Assembly: GCF_019890725.1 (NCBI RefSeq)
Contig: NZ_JAINZZ010000008.1
Span: 62,001-126,000, forward strand
Source of the DNA: Actinacidiphila acidipaludis
GTDB taxonomy: Bacteria > Actinomycetota > Actinomycetes > Streptomycetales > Streptomycetaceae
Length of the DNA: 64,000 bases
Reading direction: 5' to 3'
Below are positions 50,423 to 59,497 of this stretch, one piece after another; position 1 is the first letter of the stretch, and every line of letters begins with the position of its first letter. Under the pieces are notes generated by a model. That model had not been told where the DNA came from. It saw only the letters and a program-made list of their open reading frames with translations, and did not search any database. Position numbers and translations under genes: made by a program.

Positions 50423-51760
50423 ATGAAGGAAATCCTGGACGCGATCCTTGCGCCGGACAGCACCGCGGCCGACTTCGCGGCCGCCCCGCTTCCCGAGTCG
50501 TACCGTGCCGTGACCGTGCACAAGGACGAGGCGGACATGTTCGCCGGGCTGCCCAGCCGCGAGAAGGACCCCCGCACGTCGCTGCACCTGGACGAGGTGC
50601 CGGTGCCCGAACTCGGCCCCGGCGAGGCGCTGGTGGCCGTGATGGCCAGCTCCGTGAACTACAACTCGGTGTGGACCTCGATCTTCGAGCCGGTGTCCAC
50701 CTTCGCGTTCCTGGAGCGCTACGGCCGGATCTCGCCGCTCGCCAAGCGCCACGACCTGCCGTACCACGTCATCGGCTCCGACCTGGCGGGCGTCGTGCTG
50801 CGCACCGGACCGGGCGTGAACAAGTGGCAGCCCGGCGACCGGGTGGTGGCGCACTGCCTGAGCGTGGAGCTGGAGTCCGCCGACGGGCACAACGACACGA
50901 TGCTCGACCCCGAGCAGCGGATCTGGGGCTTCGAGACCAATTTCGGCGGCCTGGCGGAGATCGCGCTGGTGAAGTCCAACCAGCTGATGCCCAAGCCGGA
51001 GCACCTGAGCTGGGAGGAGGCCGCCGCCCCCGGCCTGGTCAACTCCACCGCGTACCGGCAGCTCGTCTCGCGCAACGGCGCCGGCATGAAGCAGGGCGAC
51101 AACGTCCTGATCTGGGGCGCCAGCGGCGGACTCGGCTCCTACGCCACGCAGTTCGCGCTGGCCGGCGGCGCCACGCCGATCTGCGTGGTGTCCAGCCCGG
51201 AGAAGGCGGCGATCTGCCGGGCGATGGGCGCCGAGGCGATCATCGACCGCACCGCCGAGGAGTACCGGTTCTGGAAGGACGAGCACAACCAGGACCCGCG
51301 CGAGTGGAAGCGGTTGGGGGCGCGCATCCGCGAACTGACCGGCGGCGAGGACGTGGACATCGTCTTCGAGCACCCCGGCCGGGAGACCTTCGGCGCGTCG
51401 GTCTACGTCACCCGCAAGGGCGGCACCATCGTGACCTGCGCGTCCACCTCGGGCTACCAGCACGAGTACGACAACCGCTACCTGTGGATGAGCCTGAAGC
51501 GGATCGTCGGCTCGCACTTCGCCAACTATCGCGAGGCATGGGAGGCCAACCGGCTGATCGCCAAGGGCAAGATCCACCCCACGCTGTCGCGCACCTACAC
51601 CCTCGCCGAGACCGGTCAGGCCGCGTACGACGTCCACCGCAACCTCCACCAGGGCAAGGTCGGCGTGCTGGCGCTGTCCCCCGAAGAGGGCCTGGGCGTC
51701 ACGGACTTCGAGACCCGCGAGCGGCACCTGCCGGCCATCAACCGCTTCCGGAACGCCTGA
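50423..51760 (+). CDS. ccr: crotonyl-CoA carboxylase/reductase
   Basis: 445 residues of the MDR superfamily, Ccr type. Typical features: MKEILDAILAPDSTAADF at the start, ASSVNYNSVWTSIFEPVSTFAFLERYGR, VIGSDLAGVVLRTG, the NADPH site GASGGLGSYATQFALAGG (about 233) and the Ccr-specific FEHPGRETFGASVYVTRKGG. It reductively carboxylates crotonyl-CoA with CO2 and NADPH to (2S)-ethylmalonyl-CoA, the entry to the ethylmalonyl-CoA pathway and a source of extender units. Its TGA overlaps the next ATG. Confidence 0.95.
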   Translation: MKEILDAILAPDSTAADFAAAPLPESYRAVTVHKDEADMFAGLPSREKDPRTSLHLDEVPVPELGPGEALVAVMASSVNYNSVWTSIFEPVSTFAFLERYGRISPLAKRHDLPYHVIGSDLAGVVLRTGPGVNKWQPGDRVVAHCLSVELESADGHNDTMLDPEQRIWGFETNFGGLAEIALVKSNQLMPKPEHLSWEEAAAPGLVNSTAYRQLVSRNGAGMKQGDNVLIWGASGGLGSYATQFALAGGATPICVVSSPEKAAICRAMGAEAIIDRTAEEYRFWKDEHNQDPREWKRLGARIRELTGGEDVDIVFEHPGRETFGASVYVTRKGGTIVTCASTSGYQHEYDNRYLWMSLKRIVGSHFANYREAWEANRLIAKGKIHPTLSRTYTLAETGQAAYDVHRNLHQGKVGVLALSPEEGLGVTDFETRERHLPAINRFRNA

Positions 51761-53805
51761 TGAAGCCCCGCCAAGCGAGCGAGGCCGCGCCGGAGGCGAG
51801 CGAGCGCATCAAAAAGGACCGGCCGTGGCTCATGCGGACCTACGCCGGGCACTCGACCGCCGAGGCCTCCAACGAGCTGTACCGCCGCAACCTCGCCAAG
51901 GGCCAGACGGGTCTGTCGGTGGCGTTCGACCTGCCGACCCAGACCGGCTACGACCCGGACCACGTGCTGGCCCGCGGCGAGGTGGGCCGGGTCGGCGTCC
52001 CGGTGTCCCATCTCGGCGACATGCGACGGCTGTTCCAGGACATCCCGCTGGAACGCACGAACACCTCGATGACCATCAACGCCACCGCCATGTGGCTGCT
52101 GGCGCTCTACCAGGTGGTCGCCGAGGAGCAGGGGCTGGACGCGGAGGCGGTCGCCGGGCTGCAGGGCACCACGCAGAACGACATCGTCAAGGAGTACCTG
52201 TCCCGGGGCACGCACGTCTTCCCGCCGGGACCGTCGCTGCGGCTGACCACGGACATGATCACGTACACCGTGAACCACATGCCCAAGTGGAACCCGATCA
52301 ACATCTGCAGCTACCACCTGCAGGAGGCCGGCGCCACGCCGGTGCAGGAGATCGCCTACGCGATGTCCACCGCGATCGCGGTGCTGGACGCGGTGTTCGC
52401 CTCGGGCCAGGTGCCCGAGGAGCGCCGCGGCGAGGTGGTGGCCCGCATCTCCTTCTTCGTCAACGCCGGTGTGCGGTTCGTCGAGGAGATGTGCAAGATG
52501 CGGGCGTTCGGCCGCATCTGGGACACCGTGACCCGCGAGCGCTACGGCATCCAGGACCCCAAGCAGCGCCGCTTCCGCTATGGCGTGCAGGTCAACTCCC
52601 TCGGCCTGACCGAGGCGCAGCCGGAGAACAACGTCCAGCGGATCGTGCTGGAGATGCTGGCCGTGACCCTGTCCAAGGACGCCAGGGCCCGCGCGGTCCA
52701 GCTCCCGGCCTGGAACGAGGCCCTGGGCCTGCCGCGGCCCTGGGACCAGCAGTGGAGCCTGCGCATCCAGCAGGTGCTGGCCCACGAGAGCGACCTGCTG
52801 GAGTACGAGGACATCTTCGCCGGTTCCACGGTGATCGAGGAGAAGGTGGCCGGCCTGGTGGATGCGGCCACCGCCGAGATCGACCACATCCAGGAGCTCG
52901 GCGGCGTCATGGCGGCCGTGGAGTCCGGCTACCTCAAGGCGCAGCTGGTGTCCTCGCACGCCGAGCGGCGGGCCAGGATCGAGTCCGGCGAGGAGAAGAT
53001 CGTCGGCGTCAACGTCTACGAGACCACCGAGCCCAACCCGCTGACCGCGAACCTGGACGCGGCGATCATGACCGTCGACCCGGCCAACGAGGCCCGGGTG
53101 GTGGCCGCCCTGCACGACTGGCGGCTGGCCCGCGAGGAGCCGCGGGTGCAGAAGGCGCTGGCCGGGCTGCGCGCGGCGGCGGCAGGCACCGGGAACCTGA
53201 TGGCCCCGACGCTGGAGTGCGCCCGTGCGGGGGTGACCACCGGCGAGTGGGCCTGGGCGCTGCGCGACGTCTTCGGCGAGTTCCGGGCGCCGACCGGGGT
53301 GGGCAGCGCCCCGGTGGCGGTCGCCGCCGAGGCGGGCAGCGAGCTGGCCGAGGTGCGGGACCGGGTCGCCCGCACCGCCAAGGAGCTGGGCGGCGGCCGG
53401 CTGCGGCTGCTGGTGGGCAAGCCGGGCCTGGACGGGCACTCCAACGGCGCCGAGCAGATCGCCGTCCGCGCCCGCGACGCCGGGTTCGAGGTGGTCTACC
53501 AGGGGATCAGGCTGACCCCCGAGCAGATCGTGTCGGCGGCGGTGGCCGAGGACGTGCACTGCGTGGGCTTGTCCATCCTCTCCGGCTCGCACGCGGCGCT
53601 GGTGCCCGACGTGCTGGAGAGGCTGCGGCGGGCCGGCGCGGACGACGTGCCCGTGGTCGTCGGCGGCATCATTCCGGCCGCCGACGCGAAGGAACTGCGA
53701 TCCGCGGGCGTGGCGGCCGTCTTCACGCCCAAGGACTTCGGTATCACCGGGATCATCGGCCGGATCGTGGACGAGATCCGGCTCGCGAACAAGCTGGAGG
53801 TATGA
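51760..53805 (+). CDS. ecm: ethylmalonyl-CoA mutase (B12-dependent, MeaA type)
   Basis: 681 residues. Catalytic TIM-barrel (about 15-520): PWLMRTYAGHSTAEASNELYRR, SVAFDLPTQTGYDPDHVLA, TMTINATAMWLLALY-like block and GLQGTTQNDIVKEY. C-terminal B12 domain (about 540-681) with the cobalt-binding motif KPGLDGHSNGAEQI (DxHxxG), LSGSH and VVVGGIIP. Single-chain layout and position after ccr support ethylmalonyl-CoA rather than methylmalonyl-CoA mutase, which is normally heterodimeric in Streptomyces. TGATG overlap with ccr. Confidence 0.92.
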   Translation: MKPRQASEAAPEASERIKKDRPWLMRTYAGHSTAEASNELYRRNLAKGQTGLSVAFDLPTQTGYDPDHVLARGEVGRVGVPVSHLGDMRRLFQDIPLERTNTSMTINATAMWLLALYQVVAEEQGLDAEAVAGLQGTTQNDIVKEYLSRGTHVFPPGPSLRLTTDMITYTVNHMPKWNPINICSYHLQEAGATPVQEIAYAMSTAIAVLDAVFASGQVPEERRGEVVARISFFVNAGVRFVEEMCKMRAFGRIWDTVTRERYGIQDPKQRRFRYGVQVNSLGLTEAQPENNVQRIVLEMLAVTLSKDARARAVQLPAWNEALGLPRPWDQQWSLRIQQVLAHESDLLEYEDIFAGSTVIEEKVAGLVDAATAEIDHIQELGGVMAAVESGYLKAQLVSSHAERRARIESGEEKIVGVNVYETTEPNPLTANLDAAIMTVDPANEARVVAALHDWRLAREEPRVQKALAGLRAAAAGTGNLMAPTLECARAGVTTGEWAWALRDVFGEFRAPTGVGSAPVAVAAEAGSELAEVRDRVARTAKELGGGRLRLLVGKPGLDGHSNGAEQIAVRARDAGFEVVYQGIRLTPEQIVSAAVAEDVHCVGLSILSGSHAALVPDVLERLRRAGADDVPVVVGGIIPAADAKELRSAGVAAVFTPKDFGITGIIGRIVDEIRLANKLEV

Positions 53806-54314
53806 CTGTGCAGTTCGGGCGCACCTATGAGGAGTTCGAGATCGGTGCGATCTACAAGCACTGGCCCGGGAAGACGGTCACCGAGTACGACGACCATCTC
53901 TTCTGCCTCCTCACCATGAACCACCACCCGCTCCACATGGACGCCAACTACGCGGAGAGGACGACCGACTTCGGGCGGAACGTGGTAGTCGGCAACTACG
54001 TGTACTCGCTGCTGCTCGGCATGTCGGTCCCCGACGTCTCCGGCAAGGCGATCGCGAACCTGGAGATCGAGTCGCTGCGCCATGTGGCGCCGACGTTCCA
54101 CGGCGACACCATCTACGGCGAGACCACGGTGCTCGACAAGCGGCCGTCGAAGTCCAAGGACGACCGCGGCATCGTCCACGTGGAGACCCGGGGCTACAAG
54201 CAGGACGGCACCCTGGTCTGCGTCTTCCGCCGCAAGGTGATGGTCCCCACGGCCACGTACGTCAAGGAGCGGGGCGGGGAACAGCCCGGCCGCCCGGAGC
54301 TGGGAGAGAACTGA
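53802..54314 (+). CDS. MaoC-family hydratase (probable mesaconyl-CoA hydratase)
   Basis: 170 residues from ATG 53802, overlapping the mutase stop (ATGA). One hot-dog/MaoC domain: FEIGAIYKHWPGKTVTEYDDHLF, LTMNHHPLHMDANYAE (catalytic Asp/His region), and GNYVYSLLLGMSVPDVSGKAI. Placement in the ethylmalonyl-CoA operon suggests hydration of mesaconyl-C1-CoA to beta-methylmalyl-CoA. The Rhodobacter enzyme is about twice as long with two such domains, so this one should dimerise. Confidence 0.85.
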   Translation: MTVQFGRTYEEFEIGAIYKHWPGKTVTEYDDHLFCLLTMNHHPLHMDANYAERTTDFGRNVVVGNYVYSLLLGMSVPDVSGKAIANLEIESLRHVAPTFHGDTIYGETTVLDKRPSKSKDDRGIVHVETRGYKQDGTLVCVFRRKVMVPTATYVKERGGEQPGRPELGEN

Positions 54315-54315
54315 G

Positions 54316-55530
54316 ATGGCCAACCGCCTCGCACAGACCGACGGGCTCACGGACATCCAGCAGGAGATCCTGTCCACCGTCCGCAGCTTTGTCGACAAGG
54401 AGATCCTGACGGTCGCGACCGAGCTGGAGCACCGCGACGAGTACCCGGCGCAGATCGTCGAGGGCCTCAAGGAACTCGGCATCTTCGGCCTGATGATCCC
54501 CGAGGAGTACGGCGGCCTCGGCGAGTCCCTGCTGACCTACGCGCTCACCGTGGAGGAGATCGCCCGCGGCTGGATGAGCGTGTCCGGCATCATCAACACG
54601 CACTTCATCGTGGCCTACATGCTCAAGCAGCACGGCACGCAGGAGCAGAAGGACTACTTCCTGCCGCGGATGGCGGCGGGTGAGGTGCGGGGCGCGTTCT
54701 CGATGTCCGAGCCGGGGCTGGGCTCCGACGTGTCCGCGATCCGCACCAAGGGCGTGCGCGAGGGCGACTCCTACGTCCTCAACGGCCAGAAGATGTGGCT
54801 GACCAACGGCGGCACGTCGAACCTGGTCGCGGTGCTGTGCCGGACCGACGAGGGGCAGCCGGAGGACGCGCCCGCCCACCGGTCGATGACCACCTTCCTG
54901 ATCGAGAAGGAACCCGGTTTCGGGCCCAACGCGAAGGTCTCCGGGCTCACCGTGCCGGGCAAGATCGAGAAGATGGGCTACAAGGGCGTCGACACCACGG
55001 AACTGGTCCTGGAGGACGTCCGGGTGCCGGCGGACCGGGTGCTCGGCGGGGTCACCGGGCGCGGTTTCTACCAGATGATGGACGGCGTCGAGGTCGGCCG
55101 GGTCAACGTGGCGGCACGCGGCTGCGGCGTGGCCCGCAGGGCGTTCGAGCTGGGCATCGCGTACGCGCAGCAGCGGCAGACCTTCGGCAAGCCGATCGCG
55201 CAGCACCAGGCCATCCAGTTCAAGCTGGCCGACATGGCCACCAAGGTCGAGGCCGCCCACCAGCTCATGGTGAACGCCGCCCGCAAGAAGGACTCCGGAC
55301 AGCGCAACGACCTCGAGGCCGGCATGGCCAAATATCTCGCCTCGGAGTACTGCAAGGAGGTCGTGGAGGACGCCTTCCGCATCCACGGCGGCTACGGCTT
55401 CTCCAAGGAGTACGAGATCGAGCGGCTGTACCGCGAGGCCCCGATGCTGCTGATCGGCGAGGGGACCGCCGAGATCCAGAAAATGATCATCGGACGACGA
55501 CTCTTGGAGGAGTATCGCATCCAGGGCTGA
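54316..55530 (+). CDS. acyl-CoA dehydrogenase (probable methylsuccinyl-CoA dehydrogenase)
   Basis: 404 residues, 1 base after the MaoC gene. Standard ACAD with FAD/substrate signatures AFSMSEPGLGSDVSAIRT (about 127) and QMMDGVEVGRVNVAARG, FAD-binding QRQTFGKPIAQHQAIQFKLADM and catalytic Glu about 386 in LLIGEGTAEIQKMI. By context it should oxidise (2S)-methylsuccinyl-CoA to mesaconyl-C1-CoA. The Rhodobacter enzyme has an N-terminal extension absent here. Confidence 0.92.
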   Translation: MANRLAQTDGLTDIQQEILSTVRSFVDKEILTVATELEHRDEYPAQIVEGLKELGIFGLMIPEEYGGLGESLLTYALTVEEIARGWMSVSGIINTHFIVAYMLKQHGTQEQKDYFLPRMAAGEVRGAFSMSEPGLGSDVSAIRTKGVREGDSYVLNGQKMWLTNGGTSNLVAVLCRTDEGQPEDAPAHRSMTTFLIEKEPGFGPNAKVSGLTVPGKIEKMGYKGVDTTELVLEDVRVPADRVLGGVTGRGFYQMMDGVEVGRVNVAARGCGVARRAFELGIAYAQQRQTFGKPIAQHQAIQFKLADMATKVEAAHQLMVNAARKKDSGQRNDLEAGMAKYLASEYCKEVVEDAFRIHGGYGFSKEYEIERLYREAPMLLIGEGTAEIQKMIIGRRLLEEYRIQG

Positions 55531-55621
55531 ATGTCCGGTTATGCACGGGTTTTTTCGAGGCAAAAGTCACAGCGGGTCATCGGCGCACGCACCGGAACCA
55601 GCCATCGACTCGCCTGCGAGC

Positions 55622-55650
55622 TTGCCGTGTTGCCGGTGTCAGCCGATACC
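55622..55650 (+). promoter_or_regulatory. weak promoter candidate for psd-pssA
   Basis: TTGCCG (55622-55627), 17-base spacer, GATACC (55645-55650), about 60 bases before psd in the 180-base gap after the acyl-CoA dehydrogenase gene. Confidence 0.3.
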
Positions 55651-55711
55651 ATCGACGAAAGCCGCCGTCCCCAGAAGCAATTCGCGGCATCCTCCGCTAC
55701 GAAGGTCTTCC

Positions 55712-56368
55712 ATGCCCCACAGCCATTCCTCTGCACCACGTGGCAGCCGTCCCGGCGTCCGTCTCGCGCGCGGGGCGTCGCCGTGGCTCCTCCCGACCGT
55801 GGCCACCGCGGCGGTCAGCCTCGCCAAGGCGCGCCGCTCCGGACGCTGGGCGACGGTGGCCGTACCGGCCACCGCGCTCGCGGCCGGCATGCTGTGGTTC
55901 TTCCGCGACCCCGAGCGGGAGATCGCCGAGGGCCGTGTGATCTCCCCGGCCGACGGCGTGGTGCAGAGCATCATGCCGTGGAAGGACGGGCGCACCCGTG
56001 TCGCCATCTTCATGAGCCCGCTGAACGTGCACGTGAACCGCGCCCCGCTGGCGGGCACGATCACCTCCGTCGAGCACATCCCCGGCGGATACGTCCCGGC
56101 GTTCAACAAGGAGAGCGAGAACAACGAGCGGGTGGTCTGGCACTTCGACACCGAGATCGGCGACGTCGAGATGATCCAGATCGCCGGCGCGGTGGCGCGG
56201 CGGATCGTGCCCTACGTGCCGCGCGGCTGCAAGGTCGAGCAGGGCGACCGGATCGGGCTGATCCGCTTCGGCTCCCGCGTCGACGTCTACCTGCCGCAGG
56301 GCGTGGAGCCCGCGGTCGAGGTCGGGCAGACCACCACGGCTGGGGTGACACGCCTTGACCGTGACTGA
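55712..56368 (+). CDS. psd: phosphatidylserine decarboxylase proenzyme
   Basis: 218 residues from ATG 55712. Short archaeal/actinobacterial-type Psd: one or two N-terminal membrane helices (LLPTVATAAVSLA, WATVAVPATALAAGMLWFF), then FRDPERE, SPADGVVQSIM, FMSPLNVHVNRAP (catalytic His) and the self-cleavage site RFGSRVDVYLP (about 190). Cleavage before Ser gives the pyruvoyl group. It converts phosphatidylserine to phosphatidylethanolamine. It overlaps pssA by 14 bases. Confidence 0.94.
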   Translation: MPHSHSSAPRGSRPGVRLARGASPWLLPTVATAAVSLAKARRSGRWATVAVPATALAAGMLWFFRDPEREIAEGRVISPADGVVQSIMPWKDGRTRVAIFMSPLNVHVNRAPLAGTITSVEHIPGGYVPAFNKESENNERVVWHFDTEIGDVEMIQIAGAVARRIVPYVPRGCKVEQGDRIGLIRFGSRVDVYLPQGVEPAVEVGQTTTAGVTRLDRD

Positions 56369-57203
56369 GCCCGACACCAGCCAGTCCACCTGGGTGAGCG
56401 AGCTGGAGGAGGACGGTCACGACCTCCCGCTGTCCACCCGGCTCTCCATCGCCGACGCCCTCACGCTGGGCAACGCGATCTGCGGCTTCATGGCCGTCTA
56501 CTTCACCACCACCGGCGTCCTGGTGCCGCACCTGATGGGCACCAGCGACGGCGGGATGTCCAAGAACAGCGCGGCCAACGCTGTCACGCTGATGCTGATG
56601 GCGTCGGTCTTCGACCTGTTCGACGGGCTGGTGGCGCGGAAGCTGCGCAGCTCGGCGATGGGCGCCGAGCTGGACAACCTCTCCGACCTGATCAGCTTCG
56701 GCCTGGCGCCGGCGTACTTCGTCGTCGTCTGGGGGCTGGTCACCGACGACGCCCACGGCAAGGTGGCGGCGCTGGCGGCCGTGATGGTGGTGCTGGCGGT
56801 GGTGCTGCGCCTCGCCCGCTTCTCCTGCACGACACTGCGGGACGGGGTCTTCCAGGGCATGCCGAGCCCCTTCGGGGCGATGACGGTGGTGTCGCTGGTC
56901 CTGCTGGAGCTGCCGTTCGTGCCGACGGTGATCGGCATCGTCGGGGTGGCCTGGCTGATGGTGAGCCGCGTGGAGTACCCGAAGCCGCGGGGCCGGCTGG
57001 CCCTGATCACCTTCTGCTGGACGCTGGTCAGCATGGGCTGCCTCGCCGCCTGGACCCTCGGAGTCCCCAGCGGCCACCAGCTCCTCCAGGCCGGCTGCGC
57101 CCTCCAGTGCACGGCCGCGGCGGTCATCCCGTGCTTCGCGACCACCCGCCGGGTCAACACCATCCGCGCCGCCCGGCGTGAGGCCCGCGCCGCCACCCGC
57201 TAG
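56355..57203 (+). CDS. pssA: CDP-diacylglycerol-serine O-phosphatidyltransferase
   Basis: 282 residues from TTG 56355 (GTG 56361 is an alternative). CDP-alcohol phosphotransferase motif DGLVARKLRSSAMGAELDNLSD (about 92-113), matching DGxxAR x8 GxxxD x3 D, with six to seven membrane helices. It makes phosphatidylserine from CDP-diacylglycerol and serine, the substrate of the adjacent Psd. The N-terminal 30 residues are cytoplasmic. Confidence 0.93.
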   Translation: MTVTEPDTSQSTWVSELEEDGHDLPLSTRLSIADALTLGNAICGFMAVYFTTTGVLVPHLMGTSDGGMSKNSAANAVTLMLMASVFDLFDGLVARKLRSSAMGAELDNLSDLISFGLAPAYFVVVWGLVTDDAHGKVAALAAVMVVLAVVLRLARFSCTTLRDGVFQGMPSPFGAMTVVSLVLLELPFVPTVIGIVGVAWLMVSRVEYPKPRGRLALITFCWTLVSMGCLAAWTLGVPSGHQLLQAGCALQCTAAAVIPCFATTRRVNTIRAARREARAATR

Positions 57204-57276
57204 TCCCTCCAGGCCCGCCCTGGAACCACGAAGGGCCCGCGCCCTTCCGCGTCGCACACGGCGCATCCGTCGCACC

Positions 57277-57352
57277 CGTCCGGGGCGAGTCCTTTCCCAG
57301 GGGGCTCGCCCCGGACGTGTGTGGGGGGCGCTCCCGGCCGCGCGGCCGGGAG
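57277..57352. terminator. two strong stem-loops between convergent pssA and glycerate kinase
   Basis: First hairpin: 13-bp perfect stem 57277-57289 with 57305-57317 (15-base loop). Second: CTCCCGGCCG/CGGCCGGGAG at 57331-57352 with a 2-base loop. Together they can end transcripts from both sides. Confidence 0.75.
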
Positions 57353-57394
57353 CAGGTGTCAGGCGAGCAGCGGGCTTCCGGCGTGCATCAGGCG

Positions 57395-58534
57395 TCAGAC
57401 GAGGAAGGTGTCGCGCGCCAGGACGGCCGCGGTCGCTTCCAGCAGCTCCGCCGCGTTCGCGATGCAGCGCGGGAGGTCCGGCTCCAGGTCCGTGAGGGCG
57501 TAGGCACGGCGGATGCCCGCGGCCTGGAGCGTCTCCGGGCTCAGGGCGAGGCGGCCGCAGACCGCCAGGACGGGGATCCCGCGGGCCCGGGCGGCCTGCG
57601 CCACCCCGACCGGCGCCTTCCCGTGCAGCGTCTGCTCGTCCAGCGACCCCTCCCCCGTGATCACCAGGTCCGCCCGCTCCAGCGCGGGCCCGAACCCGAG
57701 CACCTCGAAGAGCACCTCGATCCCGGGCCGGAACGTCGCGCCCAGGCCGGCCAGGGCACCGTAGCCGATCCCCCCGGCCGCGCCGGCGCCCGGCGCGTCC
57801 ACCGAGCGCTGGTCGCCCAGGGCCTCGGCGAACCGTCCCAGCGCCGCGTCGAGCGCCTCCACGTCGACCGGCGACGCGCCCTTCTGCGGCCCGTACACCG
57901 CCGCCGCGCCCTTGGGCCCGAGCAGCGGGTTGTCGACGTCGCTGGCCAGCACGATCTCGGTGTCCGCCAGCCGGGGGTCCAGCCCGCCGAGGTCGGCGGT
58001 CGCCAGGCCGGCCAGCGGCCCGCCGCCGGGGCTGACCGGCTGCCCCGACGCGTCCAGCAGCCGCGCGCCGAGCGCGGTGAGCATGCCGGCGCCGCCGTCC
58101 GTGGTGGCGCTGCCGCCCACTCCGAGCACGATCGTGCGGGCCCCCGCGTCCAGCGCGGCGCGCAGCAGCTCCCCGGTTCCGTACGTGGTGGCGGTCAGCG
58201 GCGCGAAGACGCCGGGCGGCAGGTGCCGCAGCCCGGAGGCCTCGGCCATCTCGACCACGGCGGTGTCGCCGCGGAGCGCGTAGACCGCCTCCACCGGCGT
58301 TCCGAGGGGGCCGGTCACCGTGACCGTGCGCCGTTCGAAGCCGGCGGCCACGGCCGCGTCCACCGTGCCGTCACCGCCGTCGGCCACCGGCAGCGACTCC
58401 ACGCTCAGCGCGGGGACGACCGAGCGGAGCCCGGCCTCGACGTGGGCGGCGACCTCGACGGCGGTCAGCGAGCCCTTGAACTTGTCGGCGGCGATCAGCA
58501 CGCGCGCGGGTGATTCAGTTGCAGCATCGGACAC
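57395..58534 (-). CDS. glycerate kinase (GlxK/GarK type)
   Basis: 379 residues from GTG 58534, with GGAG upstream. Family signatures: VLIAADKFKGSLTAVEVAAHV at the start, PVADGGDGTVDA, TIVLGVGGSATTDGGAGML, DVDNPLLGPKGAAAVYGPQKGA and TGEGSLDEQTLHGKAPVGVA. It phosphorylates D-glycerate to 2-phosphoglycerate (class II kinase). The adjacent glycolate/lactate genes make a C2/C3-acid use theme plausible. Confidence 0.93.
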   Translation of the reverse strand: MSDAATESPARVLIAADKFKGSLTAVEVAAHVEAGLRSVVPALSVESLPVADGGDGTVDAAVAAGFERRTVTVTGPLGTPVEAVYALRGDTAVVEMAEASGLRHLPPGVFAPLTATTYGTGELLRAALDAGARTIVLGVGGSATTDGGAGMLTALGARLLDASGQPVSPGGGPLAGLATADLGGLDPRLADTEIVLASDVDNPLLGPKGAAAVYGPQKGASPVDVEALDAALGRFAEALGDQRSVDAPGAGAAGGIGYGALAGLGATFRPGIEVLFEVLGFGPALERADLVITGEGSLDEQTLHGKAPVGVAQAARARGIPVLAVCGRLALSPETLQAAGIRRAYALTDLEPDLPRCIANAAELLEATAAVLARDTFLV

Positions 58535-58629
58535 GGGGTGTTCTCCATCCGAAACGGTACGTCGCGCCGTCGCGACCCTATCCCGCCGAGAGCCCGGCCG
58601 CCCATGGCCACTCCGCATAGGTTGGTGCC

Positions 58630-59148
58630 ATGAGCACCGACTTCGCCGCGTACATCGCGGGTCTGCCCAAGATCCTCGCGGGTGCGAACACGCTGTTCCG
58701 TTCGGCTGACGGCCGCGTCCTGCTGGTCGAGCCGAACTACCGGGACGACGGGACGTGGACCCTGCCGGGCGGCACGGTCGAGTCCGACGACGGCGAGACG
58801 CCCCGGCAGGCGGCCCGCCGGGAGTCGCTGGAGGAGATCGGCCTGGACCTGCCGCCCGGGGCGCTGCTGGCCGTCGACTGGATCGTCTGGCCCGGACGCC
58901 CGGCGCTGACGAGCTTCCTGTACGACGGCGGGGTGCTCACCGAGCAGCAGCTCAGCGCGGTGCACGTTCAGGAGGAGGAGCTGGACTCGTGGCGCCTGGT
59001 CTCCGTCGAGGAGCTCGACCGGTACCTCACCGCCGGGGCGGCGCGCAGGGTCAGGGCGGCGCTCGCCGCGTTGTTCGCCGGGACGGGTCCCGCCGAACTG
59101 GTCAACGGGCGCAGGGCCGACTCCGTCGCGGCCCCCGACACCCCCTGA
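58630..59148 (+). CDS. Nudix hydrolase
   Basis: 172 residues. The Nudix box lies about residues 48-72 as GGTVESDDGE, then TPRQAARRESLEEIGL; the Glu-rich REx2EE core is intact, with a two-residue insertion near its start. Substrate (nucleoside diphosphate linked to X) cannot be told. Divergent from glycerate kinase with a 95-base gap. Confidence 0.9.
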   Translation: MSTDFAAYIAGLPKILAGANTLFRSADGRVLLVEPNYRDDGTWTLPGGTVESDDGETPRQAARRESLEEIGLDLPPGALLAVDWIVWPGRPALTSFLYDGGVLTEQQLSAVHVQEEELDSWRLVSVEELDRYLTAGAARRVRAALAALFAGTGPAELVNGRRADSVAAPDTP

Positions 59149-59497
59149 CCCTCCCCTCCGCCCAGGTAGGGCTGGGCCCCCGCCCGCGTAGCGCTTGGCC
59201 TCCGCCCGCATAGGGCTGCGCTCCCGACCCGGCTCGGGCTCCACCCGGGTGCGCCCCGACAGGGGCGCGGGGTCCCCCAGGCTCCGCCCGGGGGGTGCCC
59301 CCAGCGCGAGCAACCCACCACCGGGCCGCTGGTCCGGAGCGGACCGAACTGCCCCTTCGGGGCGGATGGCGGAGTGCGGCACGCGCTGTGGCTGCTCGCG
59401 CAGTTCCCCGCGCCCCTGATGGTTGCCCTTCGCCCGAACAGGGCGAGCCGTACTCCGTACGAGGCGAGCCGCAGTCCGCGCAGGGCGAACCGCGAAT
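59149..59497. other. gene-free GC-rich stretch between convergent genes
   Basis: 350 bases between the Nudix gene and the lactate permease. It contains loosely repeated blocks near CGCCCGC(G/A)TAG at 59180-59215 and a G/C-rich hairpin-prone centre. Short ORFs here lack ribosome sites and bias, so I see no gene. Confidence 0.45.
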
